Source: Hyphomicrobiales bacterium
GTDB taxonomy: Bacteria > Pseudomonadota > Alphaproteobacteria > Rhizobiales > Aestuariivirgaceae
Assembly (NCBI GenBank): GCA_012032065.1
Contig: JAAURV010000041.1
Coordinates: 1 to 14,882 of the forward strand
Length of the DNA stretch: 14,882 bases
Direction: 5' to 3'
Positions 7,252 to 13,867 of the stretch are shown here, in pieces (position 1 is the stretch's first letter; each line of letters opens with the position of its first letter). The notes beneath the pieces were generated by a model that was not told the DNA's origin, searched no databases, and saw only the letters and a list, made by a program, of their open reading frames with translations. Position numbers and translations under genes: made by a program.

Positions 7252-9342
7252 ATGCCAGCACGGATGGACCTCGGAAGAAATCTAGTTGCGCGGCCCGATC
7301 GCGTCGATTTCCGCGACCGGCCCTACCAGCCGCCGCTTCGTTCCCTGCCGGAACAATATCCGCCGTCGCATTTGATCAAGGATAATTTGCAAGCCTATGT
7401 GAACGACAAGCTCATCCTCGATCAGGGCGAAGAAGGGGCCTGTACCGGTTTTGGCCTCGCGGCCGTGATCAACTACATTTATTGGTCGCGTTGGCGGCTG
7501 GCGCTTCGTCAATTTGCGGCGGCCAAAGATGAAGGCAAGGCACCCAAAGCTTCGCTGACGCCACCGAGGCCGCCGATCGTGAGCGCCCATATGTTGTTCC
7601 GCAACGCCCGCATTCACGACGAATGGGAGGGCGAAGGCTACGATTGGTCAAGTTGCCGGGGCGCCATGAAGGGCTGGCACAAGCACGGCGTCTGCGAGTG
7701 GGACGTTTGGCCATCGCCGAAGAAGCGCCCGGCCGAGGATTGGTCCTACGATGCGGCTCTGCGGCCGCTCGGCGCCTATTACCGCGTCAACGCGAAATCG
7801 GTCGCCGACATGCAGGCGGCGATCTTCGAAGTGAATGCGGTTTTTTGCGCATCCGATGTCCATGCCGGCTGGAGCCGGCCGTCGCTGAAAACGTCTGTCG
7901 ACGGAAAGGCGCTTGCCGTCATTCAGCCGGGAGGCCGCGAGAGCGGCGGCCATGCTTTCGCCTTGGTCGGCTACACGCGCGACGGTTTCATCGTCCAGAA
8001 TTCGTGGGGCAGAGACTGGGGCAGCAACGGTTTCGCGCTGCTCACCTACGAGGACTGGATCAAGCACGGATATGACGCGTGGGTTGCCGCTCTTGGCGCG
8101 CCGATGAACATTGGCCTAAGAAGCGCGGCGGCCGGCGCCGGAATGTCCGGCAGCATGATGACGTCTGCTTTTGCCTCGCTGCAGCCGCCGGCAGGAAAGG
8201 CCAACGTCATCGCGGTTCCGGCCTGGACCGAATCGCGCGCCTACGAACACGCCGTGGTTCTCGGCAATGACGGTGTGTTGATCGATCGCTTGCCGGAGGC
8301 CCAGACTCCGGGCGAAGCACTCACGATAGTCGCAGAGGAGAAGATTGCCGAACTGGATTGCGGCAGTGTCGCCGTCTACATTCATGGCGGCCTCAACGAC
8401 GAGGAAGCCGCCATTGCGCGAGCCTGCCGGCTCGGCCCCTGGTTTCTCGAAAACGGCATTCATCCGATTTTTGTCGTTTGGCGAACCGGTATTCTCGAAG
8501 CTTTGGGCCAGATTGCCCAGGATGACGTGAAGAAGTTCGAGGAGCAGATCAGATCGATCCGCACCCGCGGCATTGGCGACATTGTGGACGCGGCAATCGA
8601 GCGCGCCCGCGATGCGTTCGACCTGGGTTTCGAGGCGGCTGCCGAGAAATTCATCGGCAAACCCGTCTGGACGCAAATGAAACAGAACGCGGAGATGGCG
8701 TCGCGCCGGGGTTCGGGATTGGACCTGCTGGCGCGGGCTCTGGCCAAGTGCGGAAAGCCGGTCCACTTGCTTGGCCATTCGGCAGGCTCGATCATGATCG
8801 GCCATCTGTTTGGCGCCGCGAAGAGGGCCGGTCTCGGCTTTGCGTCCTGCGGCCTCTATGCTCCGGCCTGCACGCTGGAGTTCGCCATCGACCACTACGG
8901 CCCGGCCCTTGCCAAAGGCGGTGCGCTCGCGAAGGCTCCCTTGCATATCGACGTGCTTACCGACGAGGCGGAGACCAAGGACTCCGTTGGCCCCTACGGC
9001 AAATCGCTTCTCTACCTTGTCAGCCGCGCCTTGGAAGAACAGCGTAAAATCCCGTTGCTTGGCCTCGACATCGCACTCAAGCAAAGCGGAAAGGGCAAGA
9101 AGATGGAGTTCGATGCTCAGCATCATGACAAGCTTTTTCAGCGCTGGTCCGCTATCGTGCAATCCAGCGGCCTTGTGTCCATCAAGCGCCATCACGGGCC
9201 TGATGTGAGGGCCTCGGAAACCAAACAGATTTCGATCGCTCACGGCAGTTTCGACAACGACTGCGACGTTGTCGAGGCGAGCCTGCGCCGCGTCCTCGGC
9301 AAATCGCCCAAAGTGAAGGTCACCGACCTCACGGGTTTCTGA
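7252..9342 (+). CDS. Papain-like (C1) cysteine peptidase fused to a serine alpha/beta hydrolase
   Basis: This 696-residue protein joins two hydrolases. Residues about 30-280 are a C1 peptidase: Q58 and C64 in DQGEEGACTGFG, H234 in GGHAFALVGY, and N250 in VQNSWGRDWG, so the catalytic Q/C/H/N set is complete. Residues about 365-690 look like an alpha/beta hydrolase: oxyanion-type HGG at 378-380, nucleophile S510 in GHSAGS, a possible acid D571 (DVLTDE) and H664 in IAHGSFDND. A low-complexity Ala/Gly/Ser linker (about 285-310) separates them. There is no signal peptide or membrane helix, so it should be cytosolic unless exported by a non-Sec route. The ATG at 7252 follows GGGAG with 6-base spacing inside a hairpin. 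It appears monocistronic, and neighbours give no functional hint. Both active sites look intact; substrates are unknown. Confidence 0.85.
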   Translation: MPARMDLGRNLVARPDRVDFRDRPYQPPLRSLPEQYPPSHLIKDNLQAYVNDKLILDQGEEGACTGFGLAAVINYIYWSRWRLALRQFAAAKDEGKAPKASLTPPRPPIVSAHMLFRNARIHDEWEGEGYDWSSCRGAMKGWHKHGVCEWDVWPSPKKRPAEDWSYDAALRPLGAYYRVNAKSVADMQAAIFEVNAVFCASDVHAGWSRPSLKTSVDGKALAVIQPGGRESGGHAFALVGYTRDGFIVQNSWGRDWGSNGFALLTYEDWIKHGYDAWVAALGAPMNIGLRSAAAGAGMSGSMMTSAFASLQPPAGKANVIAVPAWTESRAYEHAVVLGNDGVLIDRLPEAQTPGEALTIVAEEKIAELDCGSVAVYIHGGLNDEEAAIARACRLGPWFLENGIHPIFVVWRTGILEALGQIAQDDVKKFEEQIRSIRTRGIGDIVDAAIERARDAFDLGFEAAAEKFIGKPVWTQMKQNAEMASRRGSGLDLLARALAKCGKPVHLLGHSAGSIMIGHLFGAAKRAGLGFASCGLYAPACTLEFAIDHYGPALAKGGALAKAPLHIDVLTDEAETKDSVGPYGKSLLYLVSRALEEQRKIPLLGLDIALKQSGKGKKMEFDAQHHDKLFQRWSAIVQSSGLVSIKRHHGPDVRASETKQISIAHGSFDNDCDVVEASLRRVLGKSPKVKVTDLTGF

Positions 9343-9400
9343 ATTGCCTTATTGATTCCGGTCAAAGCGGGGCATGGCGGACGCTGGCAGGTAGTGATCC

Positions 9401-10867
9401 ATGAACCCGGCTTTCCTCAAAGGCGCGACTTGGGGCTTCCCCAACGCCTCCGTCGATCACATCGAAACCCACGCCGCGCATGTGTTTCTGGTGGTCGACC
9501 GCGCGTTCAAGATCAAGAAGCCGGTGAAGCTGCCCTATCTCGACTTCTCGACAGTCGAGAAGCGCCGCGCGGTATTGGCGCGGGAGCTGGAGATCAATCG
9601 CGCCTACGCTCCCGATATTTACATCACCCTGGCGGATAAACTCGGCGAACCTGTGCTTGTGATGGAGCGCTTCGATACGCGGGCGATTCTCTCCGCGAAG
9701 GTGATCCGCGGCATTGACGATGCGCTGGCCAATGATCTGGCGCAAATGGCTGCCGAGGCTCACGCCGTTTCGCGACCCGCAGCTGTGCCCGGCCATGCGA
9801 TCATGCGTGGCCTTGAAGCGCAACTGAACCAGGCTTTTGCGGCATCGCCGGATTTATTCCCGGCAGCCGAGGCGAAAACCTTCAAGGACCGTTATGCAGC
9901 GCTGCTGCGCCGTGCCGCTCCATTGCTCGATCGCAGGTCAACCATGGGCCTTGTCCGCCGCTGCCATGGCGACATGCATTGCGGCAACATCGCCGTGATC
10001 GACGGAAAGCCGGCACTCTTCGACGCCATCGAGTTCAGCGAGAAGATCGCCACCATCGATGTGCTTTACGACCTTGGATTCTTGCTGATGGATCTCTTGC
10101 GCCATCGCCAGCGGCGTGCTGCAAATATCGTGCTCAACAGATACCTCCATCTGCGGCGTTCGGAAGAAGATCTCACAGGCCTCGAAGCTCTGCCGCTGTT
10201 CCTCGCCATGCGCGCGGGCGTGCGCGCACTGGTGACGGCCGATCTCGTTCGCGAACTTCCGGTGCCGCATTCGTTCCGCCAGCGCGGCGAGGCGCGGGAT
10301 TACTTTCGCGCCGCTCTCTCTTTTCTGGACCCAAGCGAAGCCCGCCTTGTCTGCGTCGGCGGCCTGTCGGGCACCGGCAAGTCGACAATCTCGGCGTCGC
10401 TTGCTCCCGGGATCGGCGCGCCTCCCGGCGCTATCCATATCCGCAGCGACATCGAGCGCAAAGTGATGGCGGGCATCGCCGAGACCGGAAGGCTTGCCTC
10501 CGAGTCCTACACTCCAGAAGCTTCCGAGAAGGTCTATCAACAGGTGATACGCCGTGCCGAAGCCGCACTTGCCGCAGGCCACTCCGTCATCCTCGATGCC
10601 GTCTTCGCGAGGCCGCGCGAACGATCGGCGGTCGAAGCGTTGGCTAGGAAACACGGCGCGCGCTTCAATGGCCTCTGGCTCGAAGCTCCGCCAAGGATGC
10701 TTCGGACGCGCCTTGATGCCCGCCGCCTCGATGCCTCCGATGCCGACGCGGCGGTTCTCGAGCGCCAACTCGGGTACGATCTGGGCGAGATCGGATGGCG
10801 GCGCATGGACGTGAGCGGCACGCCGGAAGATGCCGTAACGGCTGCGCGAGAAGGTATCGAGGCCTGA
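9401..10867 (+). CDS. APH-like kinase fused to P-loop kinase/ATPase (COG2187-COG0645 type)
   Basis: This 488-residue protein has an aminoglycoside-phosphotransferase-like kinase fold in the first two thirds: RAFKIKKPVKLPYLDFS supplies the candidate ATP-contacting lysines, CHGDMHCGNI (H189, D191, N196) is the catalytic loop, and LFDAIEF holds the metal-binding acid. The C-terminal third is a small P-loop nucleotide kinase domain with Walker A GLSGTGKST (K327) and a Walker-B-like VILDAVF. This architecture is widespread in Proteobacteria and usually annotated as a bifunctional aminoglycoside phosphotransferase/ATP-binding protein; true substrates are not established to my knowledge, and antibiotic resistance should not be assumed. 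The ATG at 9401 follows a weak AGG-containing site. The 58-base gap after the peptidase gene is unremarkable. Its stop codon directly abuts the stop of the convergent small gene. Confidence 0.87.
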   Translation: MNPAFLKGATWGFPNASVDHIETHAAHVFLVVDRAFKIKKPVKLPYLDFSTVEKRRAVLARELEINRAYAPDIYITLADKLGEPVLVMERFDTRAILSAKVIRGIDDALANDLAQMAAEAHAVSRPAAVPGHAIMRGLEAQLNQAFAASPDLFPAAEAKTFKDRYAALLRRAAPLLDRRSTMGLVRRCHGDMHCGNIAVIDGKPALFDAIEFSEKIATIDVLYDLGFLLMDLLRHRQRRAANIVLNRYLHLRRSEEDLTGLEALPLFLAMRAGVRALVTADLVRELPVPHSFRQRGEARDYFRAALSFLDPSEARLVCVGGLSGTGKSTISASLAPGIGAPPGAIHIRSDIERKVMAGIAETGRLASESYTPEASEKVYQQVIRRAEAALAAGHSVILDAVFARPRERSAVEALARKHGARFNGLWLEAPPRMLRTRLDARRLDASDADAAVLERQLGYDLGEIGWRRMDVSGTPEDAVTAAREGIEA

Positions 10868-11086
10868 CTAACCGAGCGGCGCCGCTTCGATCTGGCAAAC
10901 CGCGGAGCCGCGGCATCTTCCGGAGCGCAACCGCTTTGTTCCCGCAATCGCGGCCTCGATGTCGGCGCGGGCGACACCCATTCCGCAAAACACATGATCG
11001 TCGAGATGTTCGGCGCCGTGGCGAAGAACCCGCATGGCGAAGCGTTTCAAGAGACGGCGTCCGAAGACCCTTGCGGCATCGGTCAT
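10868..11086 (-). CDS. Small DUF1127-like protein (72 residues)
   Basis: The frame from the ATG at 11086 encodes MTDAARVFGRRLLKRFAMR followed by LDDHVFCGMGVARADIEAAIAG. The second stretch matches the DUF1127 pattern I recall (L-x-D-x2-L-x-D-I/M-G-hydrophobic-x-R-x-D-I-E-x-A). Small basic proteins of this class in Agrobacterium and Rhodobacter are reported to bind RNA or affect carbon and phosphate metabolism. Here the N-terminal part is strongly basic, and the C-terminal tail is unusual in holding a second and third cysteine (RSGRCRGSAVC). An AAGGGAA site lies about 8 bases before the start. An alternative start at 11140 would add 18 residues without a better ribosome site. The TAG stop at 10868-10870 touches the stop of the convergent kinase gene. 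Moderate confidence because the gene is short. Confidence 0.62.
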   Translation of the reverse strand: MTDAARVFGRRLLKRFAMRVLRHGAEHLDDHVFCGMGVARADIEAAIAGTKRLRSGRCRGSAVCQIEAAPLG

Positions 11087-11154
11087 GTTGCGGTTCCCTT
11101 GCACGAAAGGCGGCGCGCGTTGCCGGGGGCGATAACGCACGCCGCTTGCGTCGC

Positions 11155-11171
11155 CCGGGGTGATTCCCCGG
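11155..11171. other. GC-rich hairpin between divergent genes
   Basis: CCGGGG at 11155-11160 and CCCCGG at 11166-11171 flank a 5-base TGATT loop. It lies in the divergent spacer between the small DUF1127-like gene and the winged-helix gene, about 70 bases upstream of the former. It could be part of that gene's leader RNA. No T-run follows on either strand, so a terminator is not supported. Confidence 0.3.
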
Positions 11172-11223
11172 AAACGCTGGTTTCGAATGCAGGCGATTCT
11201 ACCTGAAGTAGGCTGCGGAGACT

Positions 11224-11260
11224 TTGAGGCGGTCTTGATTTTTCTTGAGACGGCCTTGAT
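11224..11260 (+). promoter_or_regulatory. Helically phased TTGA direct repeats upstream of the winged-helix gene
   Basis: Two 16-base direct repeats, TTGAGGCGGTCTTGAT at 11224-11239 and TTGAGACGGCCTTGAT at 11245-11260, differ at two positions and begin 21 bases apart, two helical turns. Within them TTGA occurs four times, at 11224, 11235, 11245 and 11256, at 11-10-11 base spacing, all on one face of the helix. The array ends 45 bases before the regulator's ATG. OmpR/PhoB-type winged-helix proteins typically bind tandem direct repeats with about 11-base units, so autoregulation is a natural hypothesis. TATACC follows at 11260-11265 and could be a weak -10. Confidence 0.6.
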
Positions 11261-11305
11261 ATACCATTGCCTTCAACCGGAAGCCGCAGAACGGAAGATG
11301 GCACG

Positions 11306-12523
11306 ATGATCGTGAGTTTCGACCAGTTCCAAATCGATACGGAGAAGTTCGAGCTCCGGAAAGCTGGCGAGTCCGTGCCGGTCGAGCCGCAGGTCTTCGA
11401 ACTCATTGTCTATTTGGCTCATAACCGGGACCGGGTCATAGGCCACGAGGAACTTTTCGAGAAGATCTGGAACGGCCGCATCGTCTCCCAGTCGACTCTC
11501 ACCAGCAGAATCAATGCCGCTCGCGCCGCTATCGGCGACGATGGCGGCAGGCAGGCGCTGATAAAGACGGTTCCGCGCAAAGGATATCGGTTTGTCGGCC
11601 AGGTGAAGGCCGGGCAATCGCCCGCGTCCACCTCGCCGTCCGGCCCGGTTCCAGCCATTCGCCAGGACATCCAGTTCTGCCAGTCCAAGGACGGTACCCA
11701 CATCGCTTATGCCTCAAGCGGCGCCGGCCCCTTGATCGTCAAAGCCGCGAACTGGATGTCGCATTTGGAATTCGAGTTGAATGGGCCGGTTTGGGGGCAT
11801 TGGTTGGCAGCGATCTCCGAGCGGCACAGGCTCGTGCGCTACGACGGCCGCGGAAACGGTCTCTCGGCGCGTCATGTTGAGGATTTGTCCGTTGCCGCGA
11901 TGGTGGCTGACCTCGAGGCAGTTGTGGCGTCGATCGGCGCTCAGCGCTTCACGTTGTTCGCCATTGGGCAGGGCTGCGCCACCGCCATCACATACGCCGC
12001 GCGGCATCCGGACAAGGTGGCGAGGCTCATTCTGTATGGTGGTTACTCGAGGGGCTGGCGCGCTCGCGGCGACCTCAAGGAGATCGCCTGGCGTTCGGCA
12101 CTCGGAACCTTGATTGACGAAGGCTGGGCCAGGGGCGCCACGGCGTTCCGGCAGATCTTCACCTCGCTCTTCATGCCGGGCGGCAGCCCGGAACAGATGG
12201 ACTGGTATAACGAGCTTCAGCTCATGACCGCGGAGCCCGCCATGGCGCGGCGGCTGCACGATGCTTTTGGTGACCTCGACGTGTCTGAGACCATGAAAAA
12301 GGTCGCCGTTCCCACGCTGGTTCTACATGCGCGGAACGATGTGATCTGTCCCTTCGATGCCGGCCTCGCAATTGCGGCGGGCATTCCCGGCGCGCGCTTC
12401 GTTCCGCTCGAAAGCGTCAATCACATTCTGCTGGAGGACGAACCCGCCTTCGCCCGCTTCGTCGCGGAAATGAATGCTTTCGCCAGCAACTCTAAAGAAG
12501 TGCGGTTGGTATCGAGCAGGTAG
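11306..12523 (+). CDS. Winged-helix (Trans_reg_C) regulator fused to a degenerate alpha/beta hydrolase fold
   Basis: This 405-residue protein begins with an OmpR/CadC-type winged-helix DNA-binding domain (residues 1 to about 100: VEPQVFELIVYLAHNRDRVI, the recognition-helix region SQSTLTSRINAARAAIGD, and the wing TVPRKGYRFVG). A short Ser/Pro linker leads to an alpha/beta hydrolase domain (about 125-395) with YDGRGNGLS, TLVLHARNDVICPFD (D345) and SVNHILLEDEP (H373). Family members usually have G-I-S-Q-G at the nucleophile elbow; here it reads A219-I-G221-Q-G223, so the serine is missing while acid and histidine remain. The domain is probably a ligand sensor or partner-binding module rather than an enzyme. 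No receiver or membrane segment is present. ATG 11306 is preferred to TTG 11267 because it begins the conserved fold and follows GGAAG. Phased repeats upstream suggest self-control. Confidence 0.87.
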   Translation: MIVSFDQFQIDTEKFELRKAGESVPVEPQVFELIVYLAHNRDRVIGHEELFEKIWNGRIVSQSTLTSRINAARAAIGDDGGRQALIKTVPRKGYRFVGQVKAGQSPASTSPSGPVPAIRQDIQFCQSKDGTHIAYASSGAGPLIVKAANWMSHLEFELNGPVWGHWLAAISERHRLVRYDGRGNGLSARHVEDLSVAAMVADLEAVVASIGAQRFTLFAIGQGCATAITYAARHPDKVARLILYGGYSRGWRARGDLKEIAWRSALGTLIDEGWARGATAFRQIFTSLFMPGGSPEQMDWYNELQLMTAEPAMARRLHDAFGDLDVSETMKKVAVPTLVLHARNDVICPFDAGLAIAAGIPGARFVPLESVNHILLEDEPAFARFVAEMNAFASNSKEVRLVSSR

Positions 12524-12529
12524 CTCCGC

Positions 12530-13471
12530 TCAAGACTTATCCCACTCGAACTTCCGGGTCACCTTGGGCCGCGCCAGCATGAAGCAGTCGCACATCAGCT
12601 GCAGCGGCGAACAGTCGGCATCGGTCGTCTTCGATTTCAAGAGCCTCGTGAATTTCTCATAGATCATTTCATATTCTTCGAGCGGCGCTTCCATGACGGT
12701 CTTGCCGTTGACGGCGAGAACCGAACCGCCCTTCGAAAGCTTGAGCTTCATCCCGTCGCGTGTGCCCACATCTATGTCCCAGATCTGCTCGCCGCGCTGA
12801 CGCCAGTCGAGCACCATGGAAAGATCGGCCTCAGCGCCATCGCCGCGCTTGAACTTGATCTCGGCGCCGATGGCCGTTGCCGAATTCTCCGGCACATCGA
12901 TCACGCCACCCCCGACAAAGATCGGCACCGGCATGATCTTGGTGACGATGGAGAGCGCGTTGATGCCTGGATCGAACACGCCGAAGCCGCCCGGCTCCCA
13001 AATCCACTGCTGACCCGGATGCCACTTGTTGACATCCTCCTTCCACGTGACGCGCAGGAAATTTACATGCTTGCCCTTGAGCCGCTTCTTCGCTTCGTCA
13101 ACCGCCTTGTTGTAGCGCGAGTGCCATGTGGCGTAGAGCACGCGGCGCTTCTTACTGGCATATGCGATCATATCCGTCATTTCGCCGACGGTCGGCGTCG
13201 GCGGCTTTTCGATCAGCACGTGATAACCGGCATCGAGCGCTTCCTTCGCCATGGCAAGCCGCACCGAAGGCGGCGTGCATAGCGCCACCGCATCGACGGG
13301 AACCTTGCTCTTGATGAGATCGGTAAGCGTCTCGAAATTTGGCACTCCCACTGCCTTGGCATTGCGGCTGACGCCGGCAACAAGTCTAAGGTTCCGGTTC
13401 TTGGCGATGCAGGGCAGGTGCTGGTCCCGGGCAATCTTGCCGAGGCCCACGACGGCGATGCGGATTGGCAT
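12530..13471 (-). CDS. L-arabinose/D-galactose 1-dehydrogenase-like (Gfo/Idh/MocA family) oxidoreductase
   Basis: This 313-residue NAD(P)-dependent enzyme has the Rossmann motif VVGLGKIA (G9, G11, A14) followed by RDQHLPCI, and the family catalytic EKP (E88-K89-P90). The stretches WKEDVNKWHPGQQWIWEPGG and FGVFDPGINALSIVTKI closely resemble, from memory, Azospirillum L-arabinose 1-dehydrogenase and the Pseudomonas D-galactose 1-dehydrogenase group. It would oxidise the aldose at C1 to a lactone, the first step of the non-phosphorylative pathway. The ATG at 13471 follows a GAGAG-type ribosome site. No lactonase or dehydratase gene is nearby, so the rest of the pathway must be elsewhere. Its stop lies 6 bases from the stop of the convergent regulator gene. 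Preference between arabinose, galactose and related sugars cannot be decided from sequence. Confidence 0.87.
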   Translation of the reverse strand: MPIRIAVVGLGKIARDQHLPCIAKNRNLRLVAGVSRNAKAVGVPNFETLTDLIKSKVPVDAVALCTPPSVRLAMAKEALDAGYHVLIEKPPTPTVGEMTDMIAYASKKRRVLYATWHSRYNKAVDEAKKRLKGKHVNFLRVTWKEDVNKWHPGQQWIWEPGGFGVFDPGINALSIVTKIMPVPIFVGGGVIDVPENSATAIGAEIKFKRGDGAEADLSMVLDWRQRGEQIWDIDVGTRDGMKLKLSKGGSVLAVNGKTVMEAPLEEYEMIYEKFTRLLKSKTTDADCSPLQLMCDCFMLARPKVTRKFEWDKS

Positions 13472-13587
13472 GAAACTCTCTCGGGTGATGATGGCCGCAG
13501 GCTAGCGCCGTTGTTGAGGGCGCGAAAGAGGCTGCGAACGAGACAGGAGCGATGCAGCGGAGCCACAATCAGGCGGCTGGGCGCAGG

Positions 13588-13607
13588 TTTTCCACAGGTG
13601 TGGATTG
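13588..13607. promoter_or_regulatory. Inverted pair of DnaA-box-like sequences, first pair
   Basis: TTTTCCACA at 13588-13596 fits the DnaA consensus TTWTNCACA exactly. Two bases later TGTGGATTG at 13599-13607 is, on the other strand, CAATCCACA, which keeps the TCCACA core but differs at the first two positions. The TCCACA cores form a 6-base inverted repeat around GG. Confidence 0.5.
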
Positions 13608-13686
13608 AATGCGCGCTGCCTCGCCGCTGACCTCACGTCCGACGCCGCGTTCTACTGGGTTAAAGCGCCTGTTATGCTTCGCGAAC

Positions 13687-13709
13687 TTATCCACATCAGC
13701 TGTGGAAAA
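13687..13709. promoter_or_regulatory. Inverted pair of consensus DnaA boxes, second pair
   Basis: TTATCCACA at 13687-13695 is the strongest form of the DnaA box. TGTGGAAAA at 13701-13709 is TTTTCCACA on the other strand, also a consensus match. They are separated by TCAGC. With flanking bases C13686 and G13710 the pair makes a 10-base stem with one mismatch and a 5-base loop, so an RNA or DNA hairpin is an alternative reading. Confidence 0.6.
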
Positions 13710-13867
13710 GCTGTTGAGGAATGGTGGCGGAAGAGTGCCGTCTGCCCGCCGTAACGGCGGCGTTATGAACAGTCCCGCAATTTGGAAGCTCAAAAGCCCC
13801 CGCCGCCGATGCGTTTGTGGAACCTGAGATTACAGTGGCGTCAAGGGGCGTAAGGGGAGTGGTGGAC

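Larger units (their letters stand above)
13472..13867. other. 396-bp non-coding region between divergent genes
   Basis: No convincing gene is present: the small open frames here lack ribosome sites and recognisable sequence. The region holds two inverted pairs of DnaA-box-like sequences (described separately), a 15-base palindrome at 13746-13760 (CCGCCGT-A-ACGGCGG), and the leader of the lipoprotein gene with an AAGGGGAG ribosome site at 13852-13859. Promoters for both flanking genes must lie here but could not be placed. Confidence 0.5.

Noticed and set aside
8116..10768. Minus-strand frames of 375 and 276 codons opposite the hydrolase and kinase genes
   Set aside because: Composition typical of shadow frames, no motifs, and fully overlapped by confident plus-strand genes.
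9401..10867. Aminoglycoside resistance gene
   Set aside because: Only the APH-like fold supports it; the P-loop fusion is a widespread chromosomal architecture without proven resistance function.
7252..12523. An anti-phage defence island combining the peptidase-hydrolase, kinase fusion and regulator
   Set aside because: The genes are not tightly coupled, no known defence nuclease, cyclase or STAND protein is present, and the kinase fusion and regulator belong to common housekeeping-type families.
13569..13827. Small open frames on both strands in the 13472-13867 gap
   Set aside because: No ribosome sites, no recognisable sequence, and they run through the DnaA-box pairs and palindrome.
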